A DNA stretch of 64,000 bases, from NCBI RefSeq assembly GCF_014203115.1, contig NZ_JACHIJ010000007.1, positions 1 to 64,000 of the forward strand, in the 5' to 3' direction. Under the pieces are notes generated by a model. That model saw only the letters and a program-made list of their open reading frames with translations, was not told where the DNA came from and did no database searches. Made by a program: the position numbers and the translations under genes. This document shows positions 34,128 through 42,326 of this stretch, in pieces. The stretch comes from Afipia massiliensis (GTDB lineage Bacteria > Pseudomonadota > Alphaproteobacteria > Rhizobiales > Xanthobacteraceae). Every line of letters begins with the position of its first letter. Positions within the stretch are counted from its first letter, which is position 1.

Positions 34128-35771
34128 CTAGGCCGGTCCCTGCGGAATATCCGAAAACCGCGTCAGCCATGCCACCGGCCCGATGCTTGCAGCCACGATC
34201 AAGAGTGCGGCGAGCGCACCATCCTCGAAGCTGCCGCGGCTGGCATACTGATAGATCGAGGTCGCCAGCGTTTCGACATTGAGCGGACGCAGCAGCAGCG
34301 TCGCCGGCAATTCCTTCAGGCAATCGACGAACACCACGATGGCAGCGCCGAGCAACGCCGGACGCAGCAGCGGCAGGTGGATCCGCCGCATCGCGGTGAT
34401 CTGTCCGGCGCCTGCGCTGCGAGCGCTGTCGTCGTAATCGAACGGAATGCGCTCGAACCCGGCCCGCAGAAACCCGGTCGGCACCGCGAGAAAGCGGATC
34501 ACGTAGGCGGTCACCACCGCCGCGCCCGATCCCATCAGCACGAGGCCCGGCAGGGCGAGCCCGAGCCACGCCGCGAGCGTGTTCAGCGCGTTGTCGATCG
34601 CCAGCACCGGCGTCAGCAGGCCGAGCGCCAGCACCAGTCCCGGCAATGCGTAACCCGTTTGCGCGATGTTGGCTGAGAACGCGCGCCATGAGCCGGGACG
34701 CCAGCGGGTTGCAAGGATCGTCGCCAGCCCGAGGCCAAGCGCGGCCAGCGTCGCGAGCGCCGCAAAGATCACCGAGTTGAATGCATCGCGCCAGATCGCC
34801 GTATCCATCGTGACCGTCGAGCGGTGCACGCTCTGATGCAGCAGAAACAGCAACGGTACGATGAAGCCGAGCAGCACGGGGAGAACGCATGCGGTGAACG
34901 CCAGCCAGCCCCTGATCCCCTTGAAGGGCGTGCGCGGTGTCAGCCGCGGACTCTCCGACGAGAATTCGGTCACGACGTTGCGGCGGCCGTAGCGCTCCAG
35001 CGCGATCAGTCCGCCGACGATCACCAGCACCAGACATGACAGCTGCGCCGCGCCCGCGAGGCTGCCGCGGTTGAGCCATGTCGTGAAGATCGAGACGGTG
35101 AGCGTGCGCACGCCGAGATACTCGCTGGCGCCGATGTCGTTCAGCGTTTCCAGCGCGACGAGCGCAAGGCCGACGGCCAGCGCCGGGCGCGCCATCGGCA
35201 GCGAGATGCGCAAGAAGATATTCCAGCGTCCCGCGCCGAGCGTTCGCGCGGCTTCCGCAAATTCGGCGCTCTGCAACTGGAATGTCGCGCGCGCGGAGAG
35301 ATAGACATAGGGATAGAGCACAATGCCGATGATGAAGATCGCGCCGGGCAGCGAGCGCAAACCAGGCAACAGCACCAGCGCATCGCGCGCGGGCAACCAC
35401 AGCGTCAGCGTGCGATGGACGAGGCCGAGCGGTTCGAACAGATCGACGTAAACATACGCCGCAATGTAGGTCGGGATCGCCAGCGGCAGCGGCAGCAGCC
35501 AGAGCAGCAGTCCGCGCCCGGGAAAATCATGCGACGACACCAGCCACGCGGTGCCGGCGCCGATCAGCAGCGCCACCGCTCCGACGCCGATCAGCAGCGC
35601 CGCGGTGTCGCGCAGCGCCAGCGGCAGCACGTAGTCGATGAGATGGGACCAGAGACCGGGCGCGGGCTGCGCCGCGATCACGATAATCGCGAGCACCGGC
35701 AACACGACAAGCGCCGCGGTGAAGACCGCCAGCGTAGAAACAGCGGGCTCTGCGATGCGCGCGCTTGTCAC
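34128..35771 (-). CDS. fbpB: Ferric iron ABC transporter permease (FbpB-like)
   Basis: The protein is 547 residues, a duplicated permease of about 12 helices. Each half has its own ATPase-docking loop: EAARTLGAGRWNIFLRISLP and RSAGAGQITAMRRIHLPLL. It forms the inner-membrane channel for Fe3+ delivered by the binding protein encoded upstream. No ATPase gene (fbpC) is adjacent. The start is the GTG at 35771 with a GAGGG site; its leader lies in repeat DNA with a 26-bp perfect palindrome at 35783-35808. The frame continues upstream to 35975 as MAGLVPAIHV..., a repeat-derived artefact. Confidence 0.87.
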   Translation of the reverse strand: MTSARIAEPAVSTLAVFTAALVVLPVLAIIVIAAQPAPGLWSHLIDYVLPLALRDTAALLIGVGAVALLIGAGTAWLVSSHDFPGRGLLLWLLPLPLAIPTYIAAYVYVDLFEPLGLVHRTLTLWLPARDALVLLPGLRSLPGAIFIIGIVLYPYVYLSARATFQLQSAEFAEAARTLGAGRWNIFLRISLPMARPALAVGLALVALETLNDIGASEYLGVRTLTVSIFTTWLNRGSLAGAAQLSCLVLVIVGGLIALERYGRRNVVTEFSSESPRLTPRTPFKGIRGWLAFTACVLPVLLGFIVPLLFLLHQSVHRSTVTMDTAIWRDAFNSVIFAALATLAALGLGLATILATRWRPGSWRAFSANIAQTGYALPGLVLALGLLTPVLAIDNALNTLAAWLGLALPGLVLMGSGAAVVTAYVIRFLAVPTGFLRAGFERIPFDYDDSARSAGAGQITAMRRIHLPLLRPALLGAAIVVFVDCLKELPATLLLRPLNVETLATSIYQYASRGSFEDGALAALLIVAASIGPVAWLTRFSDIPQGPA

Positions 35772-35782
35772 GTGCCCTCGCT

Positions 35783-35979
35783 CCCTCTCCCCGCTAGCGG
35801 GGAGAGGGTTGGGGTGAGGGGCAACTTTTTGTCTCGGATCGATGCGGGTCCGTCGTTCGTCATGCCCGGCCGTAGCAGTCGCAGACTGCGTAAACTTGTC
35901 TGCGTGCCGGGCATCCGCGTCTTGCTTTCGATAAGAGGTGAGAAAGACGTGGATGGCCGGGACAAGCCCGGCCATGACG
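35783..35979. repeat. Repeat-rich intergenic segment between fbpA and fbpB
   Basis: At 35783-35808 is a perfect 26-bp palindrome centred on GCTAGC (CCCTCTCCCC on one side, GGGGAGAGGG on the other). From 35858 to 35979 the sequence runs from CGTCATGCCCGGCC to GGCCGGGACAAGCCCGGCCATGACG, with nested inverted repeats. Segments like these are common intergenic repeats in Bradyrhizobium-type genomes and often yield spurious MAGLVPAIHV frames. They sit between two genes of one transport system. Confidence 0.7.
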
Positions 35980-36016
35980 AGATTTCCGGTTTGATCGCGA
36001 TCACAGGATCAACCCA

Positions 36017-37042
36017 TCAATTGTCGAACCCGACCTTGTCGACCAGCGTCGAGGCCGCCTTGCGGTTGGTTGCGATCTTGGCAACCGGCAAGGTGTCGGC
36101 ATTCAGCTTGCCGTAGCCGGCGATGGTCGGATTGATCGCGACGCCCGCGCGCACCGGATACTCGTAGTTAGCGTCGGCGTAGATCTTCTGGGCCTGCTCG
36201 CCGGCAAGCCATTCGATCAGCTTGATCGCATTGGCACGGTTGGGCGCGTTCTTGACCAGCAACAAACCGGACAGGTTCACGTGGGTGCCTTTGCCCGCGA
36301 AGGTCGGCAGGATCACCTTGGTGGCTTCCGCCCATGGCTTCTTGTCCGGGTCCTTGTCCATCATCAGCGCCCAGTAATAGGTGTTGCCGATGCCGAGGTC
36401 GCACTTGCCTGCCGCGACATCGCGCGCGGTTTCGCGGTCGCCGCCGGACGGCTTCTGCGCGAGATTGGCTTTGACGCCGCGCAGCCATTCCTCGGCTTTG
36501 GCTTCGCCATGATGGGCGACATAGGCCGCGAACAGCGCGTTGTTGTAGATGTGCTGGCCGGAACGGATGCAGATCTTGCCCTTCCATTTCGGATCGGCGA
36601 GTTCTTCATAGGTGATGGCGTCCTGCTTGACGCGATCCTTCGAGGCGTAGATCACGCGCGCGCGCATCGAGATGCCGGCCCAGTGACCATCGGGATCGCG
36701 ATACTGTGCTGGCACGATCTTGTCGATCACCTCGGACTTGATCGGCTGGGTCACGCCCGCCTGGACGGCTTCGTCGATGCGGCCGATGTCGACCGTCAGC
36801 AGCAAGTCGGCGGGGCTGTTTGCGCCTTCCGCCTTGATGCGCTGCTCAAGGCCGGAACTGGCCGAAACCACGTTGATCTTGATGCCAGTGTCCTTGGTGA
36901 AGGCGTCGGTCAGGGGCTGAAGCAGCTTCGACTCGCGATAGCTGTAGAGATTGACTTCGCCGGATTGCGCGAATGCCGTGGAATTCAATGCCAACACCGA
37001 TGCGAGGGCAGTTGCAGCGGTGAGAATGCGGGTTCGTGACAT
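36017..37042 (-). CDS. fbpA: Ferric iron ABC transporter periplasmic binding protein
   Basis: The protein is 341 residues. A signal peptide (ILTAATALASVLALNSTAFA) is cut near AFAQ. EVNLYSYRESKLLQPLTDAF is the typical start of the FbpA/FutA group, and the adjacent tyrosines in GIGNTYYWALM are the usual iron-ligand pair. It captures Fe3+ in the periplasm for FbpB. The ATG at 37042 has GGAG just upstream. About 113 bp upstream, TTTAGAGCGATTCCAGA (37155-37171) weakly resembles an Irr/ICE-type iron box. Confidence 0.9.
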   Translation of the reverse strand: MSRTRILTAATALASVLALNSTAFAQSGEVNLYSYRESKLLQPLTDAFTKDTGIKINVVSASSGLEQRIKAEGANSPADLLLTVDIGRIDEAVQAGVTQPIKSEVIDKIVPAQYRDPDGHWAGISMRARVIYASKDRVKQDAITYEELADPKWKGKICIRSGQHIYNNALFAAYVAHHGEAKAEEWLRGVKANLAQKPSGGDRETARDVAAGKCDLGIGNTYYWALMMDKDPDKKPWAEATKVILPTFAGKGTHVNLSGLLLVKNAPNRANAIKLIEWLAGEQAQKIYADANYEYPVRAGVAINPTIAGYGKLNADTLPVAKIATNRKAASTLVDKVGFDN

Positions 37043-37176
37043 GGGAAACTCCGGCGCTTGATTGAGGGCGCTGAACTGGATGCAGCGCTTCGTGCTGGTT
37101 CTGTAACGCACGGGACGTGCACATTCACGCGGCGCGATGTCGCGAGAGCACGAGTTTAGAGCGATTCCAGATTATC

Positions 37177-40100
37177 CTACGCGATCGCGCTGGCGTGCGA
37201 GAACACGACCTCGATCAGCGTGCCCGAATGCGGCGCGGTCTTGATATGGAATTGCGCGCGGTTGGCCTCGACCAGCGCCTTGGTCAGCGACAGGTTCACC
37301 ACCGAGCCGTCGGCGGTCTGGTCCGAGGCGCCCGACGTGCGGAACGGCGCCATCGCGGCGGCGATCTCGTTGTCGTTGAGGCCGTGCCCGGTGTCGCGGA
37401 CGCGCAGCACGATGTCGCCGAAATCGGTGGTCGCCGTCGAGACGATGACCTGCCCGCCGGTATTGGCCAGATGGATCGAATTGCCGATCAGGTTCATCGC
37501 AATCTGGCGCAGCGCGCGGGCGTCGGCCTTCACCGTCGGCAGCGCATGCGCCAGCGATGTGCGGATGATGATGCGCTCGCGGTTGGCCTGCGGCTGCATC
37601 ACGGCGACGCATTGCTCGACCATGCTGTTGAGGTCCTGGCTCGCGAACGACAGTTCCATCTTGCCGGATTCGATCCGCGACAGGTCGAGCAGGTCGTCGA
37701 TGATCGCCATCACGCGCTGGCCGGAGGCGCGGATGTCCTTCATGTATTCGACATAGCGTTCATTGCCGAGCGCACCGAAACGCTCCTCGATCATCACGTC
37801 GGCAAAACCAATGATGGCGTTGAGCGGCATGCGAACTTCGTGGCTGATCCGCCCGAGAATGTCCGCCTTGGCGTTGGTTGCACGTTCAACCTGACGCCGC
37901 GCCTGGGTCAACTCGCCTTCGCCCTTCTTCGCCTGCGACATGTCGCGGAAGATCGCGAAGAAACGCGCATTGTCCGGACGGGTGCGGCCCACGGTCATCG
38001 ACAGCGGAATAGCGCTGCCGTCGCGGGCGCGGCCCAGCATGTCGCGGTTGTGGTTGAGCAGGCTCGCGACTGCGGCGGTCCTGACTTCGTTCACATAGTC
38101 CTGCACCGCGTGCTGGCTGTCCGGTGCGAACAGATCGGTCAGATTGAGCGCCGCCATCTCGTTGTCGTCGCGGCCGAACAGGACTTCGGCGCTGCGGTTG
38201 CAGGAGAGAACGCGGCCCTCGCCGTCGAACACCACAACGCCTTCGGCGGTATGGTCGAGAATGGTGCCGAGTTCTTCCGCCTGCGTGGTGTCGTCGCTAG
38301 GCACGACAACCGGCGTTATGACCACCGCCGGCGCGGGCTCGCTCCAGGTGGCGGCGCGCGGGCCGGAGAACACCAGCGCATGGGATGGTTCGCCGTCCCA
38401 TGTGATGGCGAACAGCCGGGCGTCGGCGGGTTCGCCCTTGTCGGGGCCGCTCTTGCTGGTCGCTGCGATCACGACCGGCGTGCCTGTTTCCGAAGTGCTG
38501 CTGGCGGTGCCCGCGCCGGCTTCGACAGTCAGCGCATCGAGGCCGCCGGCCTCGGTCAGCGCGTGAAGATCGTCGTAACCGGTCGAGGCGAGAAACGCCT
38601 TGTTGGCGTAGAGCAGCCGGTCGAGCCGGTAGATCAGCACACCGACCGGCAGGCGATCGAGCAGCTGCGAATCCTGCGCGGCGTTGGCTCGCGGCAGCAC
38701 CGGCTCAGGCTGCAGGAATGCGGGCGGATGTTCCAGCGCAGGCGGTTCGGCAACGGGCGCGTGGGGTTGCTCGCCCTCATCGGGGGCGAACAGTTCGGCC
38801 ACCGATGCGTCGGTGAGCGTATCGCTCTCGGCTGCATTTTCGAGACGGGCCGACAGCCGCCGCGCCAGTTCGTCAAAGGCGTTGCTCTCGACCGCGGTCA
38901 GCGCTGGCGCTTTCGGCTCGGCCACGGGAAACGGTACGACGTTTTGCGGAGTGTCCACGGGGGGCTTCGATTCGGTTCGCGGTGAATTCTCTGTCGGGAA
39001 ATTGTCTTGCGTGCTTCCGGCGAGGTGCACCGGCTCGGTTGGCGCATGCACGTCCGCTGCGTCCGTGATGTCCTGGCTCACAGGTTCTTGGCCGGCGGCA
39101 TCATGAACCGTCACGTCTTGCACGACAGGTTCGTCGGAGAGAGGCGTTGCGGGCGGCGTCGACGCGTACAGCATGTCGTCGCGGCGCTGCGCGGCCAGCC
39201 GCGCCATGCCTTCGACGTCGCGGCAGACGCCGAACCCGCGATAGCCCAAAAAACTCCCGGCGCGGTCGTAGATCGGCAGACCCGACAGTTCGACCGGCAA
39301 TCGCGCGCCCGCGCCGTCGGCGGGCCAGTTGACGACGATGTTGCTCCAGGTCTCGCGGGTTGCGACCGCTGCCGCCACCTGGCCTTCGGGATCAAGGCCG
39401 AGTGCATCGGCGATTTCATTCCACGGCCTGCCAAATGCGGCTGAGGTGCGCGCGCCGATCAGGCGGGTGAATTCATCGAGGCCGAGCGAAAAGCGGCCGT
39501 CTTCATCCATGTGCCACATGAAGCGCAGCGGATGCCGTCGCGGCGTCAGCGGCGGGCCATCCATCTCGAGCAGGGTTGCCGACACGTCGTGTGTGCCGAT
39601 GTCTTGCGCGGGCGGTTTGCGGCGTTCGTCGTCGAAATAGATTCGCGTCACATGATCTGCCGGCGCGTCGTGATGCGAGGGTTCATCGTGAGACGCAGGC
39701 TCCGAAACGTCGCTTGCCTGCGTCTCAACGTGCTGAGGCGGTGTGATGTTGGCGATCTGCTGAACCGGAGATTCCTGTTCAGGCAATTCGTCGAACACCG
39801 ATCCGAAAACGTCGGCGGGCATAATCTCAGCGGGTTCAGATGACGCGTGATGAAGCGGGGCGTCGGCGGCAGCTTGTGCAATCGCTTCAGCAGGCTGCAC
39901 GGATGGCGCATCGGGTGCGGAGGCCGTCGCTGTTACGACGGGTTCGGCGGTCGGCACATGCGCCGGCGTGCTCTCTACGGCTGATGCAATAACGACGGGA
40001 ACGGGCTTCGGCGCGTGCGGCGGCACGCGGACGGCGCCGATCAATGCAACCAGCGCCGTTCCTTCGCCGGTCCCGACGCGATGCACTGAGACGCGGCCAA

Positions 40101-40680
40101 GATCCATTTGCAGGGTTGCCTGTCCGTCGCGCAGCGCGCCGCTGCGCGCGTCGTCGAATCCGGGGCCGGTGAGATCGTTGAACAGGCCGGGAAAATTTTT
40201 CGCGCGTTCATTGGCGCCCGCCAGCGCGCCGTTCGGCGTGAAGGTCATGGCCGGCATCGTGACGCTGTCCACGAGATGCGCGAGCCGTTCGGTGAGCGGC
40301 GCCGGACGGCCGACCGGGTCGGCGGCGGCGATCAGAATGCCTGCTGTGCCGTCGGCGAAGGTGAGCCGCGCGCAGGAGCATGTCAGGAGGCGGCCGAGCG
40401 GCGCGCCGAAACCGCGCAGCCGTTCAAGGCGCGGCGCGCCGGACTGCGATAGCCGTGCCGCGAGCTGCGCGGCCTGCCGGCGATGCGGGTCCGCGGGTCC
40501 GATGATTTTTTCGGCGAGCACGGCGGCGTTGCGTGCGCCGAACAGTTGTGCGCCGATGGTGTTGGCCCAGAGAATGTGCGCGCCGTCGAGCGACCAGACC
40601 CATGCAGGCAGGCCGCTTGTCGCGTGAACCGCAAGGCGCGGATCGCGGATGCCGTGGAGCTGGAAGTCGGCTTCGCTCAT
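37177..40680 (-). CDS. Large cytoplasmic PAS sensor histidine kinase, PdhS-like
   Basis: The protein is 1167 residues without membrane helices. Several PAS-like modules occupy the first ~930 residues (ERLAHLVDSVTMPAMTF; RFSLGLDEFTRLIGARTSAA; LDRLPVGVLIYRLDRLLYAN; LGTILDHTAEGVVVFDGEGR), joined by acidic, Pro-rich linkers. The kinase core has H947 in RISHEVRMPLNAIIGF, the N-box N1063-L-I-G-N1067 and D1096-TGHG. Core and C-terminus (MKDIRASGQRV, LTKALVEANRA) resemble PdhS, the pole-localised kinase that acts on DivK in alphaproteobacteria. The G2 ATP-lid motif is degenerate (GSVVNLS instead of GTGLGL). An upstream TTG (40689) is an alternative start. Confidence 0.82.
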   Translation of the reverse strand: MSEADFQLHGIRDPRLAVHATSGLPAWVWSLDGAHILWANTIGAQLFGARNAAVLAEKIIGPADPHRRQAAQLAARLSQSGAPRLERLRGFGAPLGRLLTCSCARLTFADGTAGILIAAADPVGRPAPLTERLAHLVDSVTMPAMTFTPNGALAGANERAKNFPGLFNDLTGPGFDDARSGALRDGQATLQMDLGRVSVHRVGTGEGTALVALIGAVRVPPHAPKPVPVVIASAVESTPAHVPTAEPVVTATASAPDAPSVQPAEAIAQAAADAPLHHASSEPAEIMPADVFGSVFDELPEQESPVQQIANITPPQHVETQASDVSEPASHDEPSHHDAPADHVTRIYFDDERRKPPAQDIGTHDVSATLLEMDGPPLTPRRHPLRFMWHMDEDGRFSLGLDEFTRLIGARTSAAFGRPWNEIADALGLDPEGQVAAAVATRETWSNIVVNWPADGAGARLPVELSGLPIYDRAGSFLGYRGFGVCRDVEGMARLAAQRRDDMLYASTPPATPLSDEPVVQDVTVHDAAGQEPVSQDITDAADVHAPTEPVHLAGSTQDNFPTENSPRTESKPPVDTPQNVVPFPVAEPKAPALTAVESNAFDELARRLSARLENAAESDTLTDASVAELFAPDEGEQPHAPVAEPPALEHPPAFLQPEPVLPRANAAQDSQLLDRLPVGVLIYRLDRLLYANKAFLASTGYDDLHALTEAGGLDALTVEAGAGTASSTSETGTPVVIAATSKSGPDKGEPADARLFAITWDGEPSHALVFSGPRAATWSEPAPAVVITPVVVPSDDTTQAEELGTILDHTAEGVVVFDGEGRVLSCNRSAEVLFGRDDNEMAALNLTDLFAPDSQHAVQDYVNEVRTAAVASLLNHNRDMLGRARDGSAIPLSMTVGRTRPDNARFFAIFRDMSQAKKGEGELTQARRQVERATNAKADILGRISHEVRMPLNAIIGFADVMIEERFGALGNERYVEYMKDIRASGQRVMAIIDDLLDLSRIESGKMELSFASQDLNSMVEQCVAVMQPQANRERIIIRTSLAHALPTVKADARALRQIAMNLIGNSIHLANTGGQVIVSTATTDFGDIVLRVRDTGHGLNDNEIAAAMAPFRTSGASDQTADGSVVNLSLTKALVEANRAQFHIKTAPHSGTLIEVVFSHASAIA

Positions 40681-41013
40681 ATCGGACAACGTGCCTTTGA
40701 CTCGCTTTCGCCGCGCCGGATTTCGGCGCTGGAAGTGGGATCGGACAGCCTTAACAAATGATTAGTATGGCGCGGTTGCCGCAAGGTCCACCAGTGCGGT
40801 GTGAGACTACCCGTCCAAACCCGCGATAACGTTAATTCCCCGGCGCGCTGAACCCCAACGGCGCTCAGGCGTTGGGTGTTGCAAAAGCTATTCAAACGTT
40901 CACGATGAGCGGGCAGGAACTGTCGTTGCGCTGCGTCAAATGTGGTGTCACCCGGCGGTGAATTGCGGACTCGGGTCCGGCAGACGGGCCCGGATGTAAC
41001 AGGAGGGTGCGAC
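40681..41013. other. Intergenic region upstream of phasin gene 1
   Basis: No gene is seen in this 333-bp stretch. It holds the divergent promoter regions of the kinase and the phasin genes and a short hairpin (CCCAACG ... CGTTGGG at about 40853-40878) without a T run. Confidence 0.6.
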
Positions 41014-41388
41014 ATGGCAGGCAATCAGTTCGAAATTCCGAAGGAAATGCGGTCGATGGCGGAGGCAAGTCTGGATCAGGCGCGCAAGGCCTTCGAATCC
41101 TTCATCAGCAGCGCGCAGCAGACAGCGTCTGCGTTCGGCGGATCGTCGTTCGGCGCCCCCGGCGAGGCGGCCAAGGATATCAGCACCAAGGCCATCGCCT
41201 TCGCGGAGAAGAACGTGCAGTCCTCGCTGGCCTACGCCCAGCAGTTGATTAATGCCAAGGATCTGACCGAGGTGATGCGTCTGCACACCGAATACGTTCA
41301 GGGCCAGATGCGCGCGCTGGCGGAGCAGGCCAGCGAAATGGGGCAGGCCATGACCCGTGCGGCGATGGACGCCACCAAGCAGAAATAG
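41014..41388 (+). CDS. Phasin family protein 1
   Basis: The protein is 124 residues, helical, amphipathic and lacking Cys. MEASLDQARKAFESFISSAQ-like spacing (MAEASLDQARKAFESF) and a C-terminal helix EYVQGQMRALAEQASEMGQA match the phasin family. Phasins coat polyhydroxyalkanoate granules and set their number and size. AGGAGGG gives a strong start. The gene is followed 213 bp later by a second phasin gene. Confidence 0.9.
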   Translation: MAGNQFEIPKEMRSMAEASLDQARKAFESFISSAQQTASAFGGSSFGAPGEAAKDISTKAIAFAEKNVQSSLAYAQQLINAKDLTEVMRLHTEYVQGQMRALAEQASEMGQAMTRAAMDATKQK

Positions 41389-41600
41389 TCTGCTTCCGGA
41401 CGCTTGAGCAGTCAGCCCGGCAGATCCGGTCCCCGGGGGCCGGCTCGGCCGGGCTCCCGGCCCGGCGTTTCTTGTTGCAATGCACAATGTCCAGCCTATA
41501 GTGCCAAATAGAGACTGATCCTGCGCCGGCCTGTGAGCCTCGCGCGGCCGGCTTCCTCGTCCCGGCCATTTCAATTCCAGACACCACAAGGAATCTCCAC

Positions 41601-42026
41601 ATGAGCGCGAACGATCCGTTTTCCGTCGTCCCCTTCAAGGTTCCAGAGCAGTTTCGCGCATTCGCGGAGATGGGCGTTTTCCAGGCGCAGGGCAGCTATC
41701 AGAAGCTCAAGGACGCGGCGGTCTCCAACAACGGGGCGCTGGAGGCGATGGTGACCTCGGCCACCAAGGGCGCCGGTGACTTCACCTCGAAGGTGATCGG
41801 GATGGCCCAGACCAACACCGAGGCGGCCTTCGCCTTTACCCAGAGCCTGATGGGCGTGAAGTCGCTGCCGGAAGCGTTCGAACTGATGAACGCCCATGCC
41901 CGCAAGCAGTTCGAGGTTTTCAGCGCGCAGTCGCAGGATCTCGCCACCCTGACCCACAAGGTTGCGGCCGAGGCGGTCGAGCCGATCGCCACCGGTGCGG
42001 CAAAGGCCTTCAAACCCACTCTCTGA
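41601..42026 (+). CDS. Phasin family protein 2
   Basis: The protein is 141 residues. VPEQFRAFAEMGVFQAQGSY and FELMNAHARKQFEVFSAQSQ are the phasin pattern. It differs clearly from phasin 1 in sequence, so this is an old duplication or two types working together on the granule surface. AAGGAA precedes the ATG. tRNA-His lies about 190 bp downstream on the same strand. Confidence 0.9.
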   Translation: MSANDPFSVVPFKVPEQFRAFAEMGVFQAQGSYQKLKDAAVSNNGALEAMVTSATKGAGDFTSKVIGMAQTNTEAAFAFTQSLMGVKSLPEAFELMNAHARKQFEVFSAQSQDLATLTHKVAAEAVEPIATGAAKAFKPTL

Positions 42027-42218
42027 CCGGGTCCCGGTTACGGAACAGGCGCACCCGGATGAACCCTTTGCTCTTCCGGGGCGACCCACTAACGAGCTGT
42101 TCGTGACGCCCGTTCGGCAGGTCAAAGCGTCTTGCAAAAGCGCGGCGTTGCACCTAGTTTCCCGCGAAATCGCCGCCCCTTGGCGGGGCCGCCTCGAGGC
42201 GGCCGTTCGATTGAAAAT

Positions 42219-42295
42219 GCAGTTGTAGCTCAGCTGGTTAGAGCGCCGGATTGTGGATCCGGAGGTCGGTGGTTCGATCCCACCCAACTGTACCA
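42219..42295 (+). tRNA. tRNA-His (GTG)
   Basis: The 77-nt gene folds as a complete cloverleaf. The anticodon GTG (42253-42255) sits in loop TTGTGGA on a CCGGA/TCCGG stem; the T-arm loop is TTCGATC; CCA is encoded. The acceptor begins GCAGTTG and pairs with CAACTGT, so the first pair is G1:U72 and the discriminator is A73. Base -1 is T, so there is no encoded G-1. This arrangement is the known special form of tRNA-His in many alphaproteobacteria. Confidence 0.96.
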
Positions 42296-42326
42296 CTTCC
42301 ATCCCTTCCCAGAGATCAGAACCCGT

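Noticed and set aside
34128-35975. 615-codon frame whose first 68 codons read MAGLVPAIHV...
   Set aside because: The extension is encoded by intergenic repeat DNA; the FbpB domain and a suitable ribosome site place the start at 35771.
37117-38985. 622-codon frame antisense to the large kinase gene
   Set aside because: Rich in Arg, Gly, His and Val with no domain; it is a high-G+C shadow of the PdhS-like gene.
41430-41470. GC-rich hairpin after phasin gene 1
   Set aside because: GCCGGG/CCCGGC pairs, but no clear T run follows, so it is not called a terminator.
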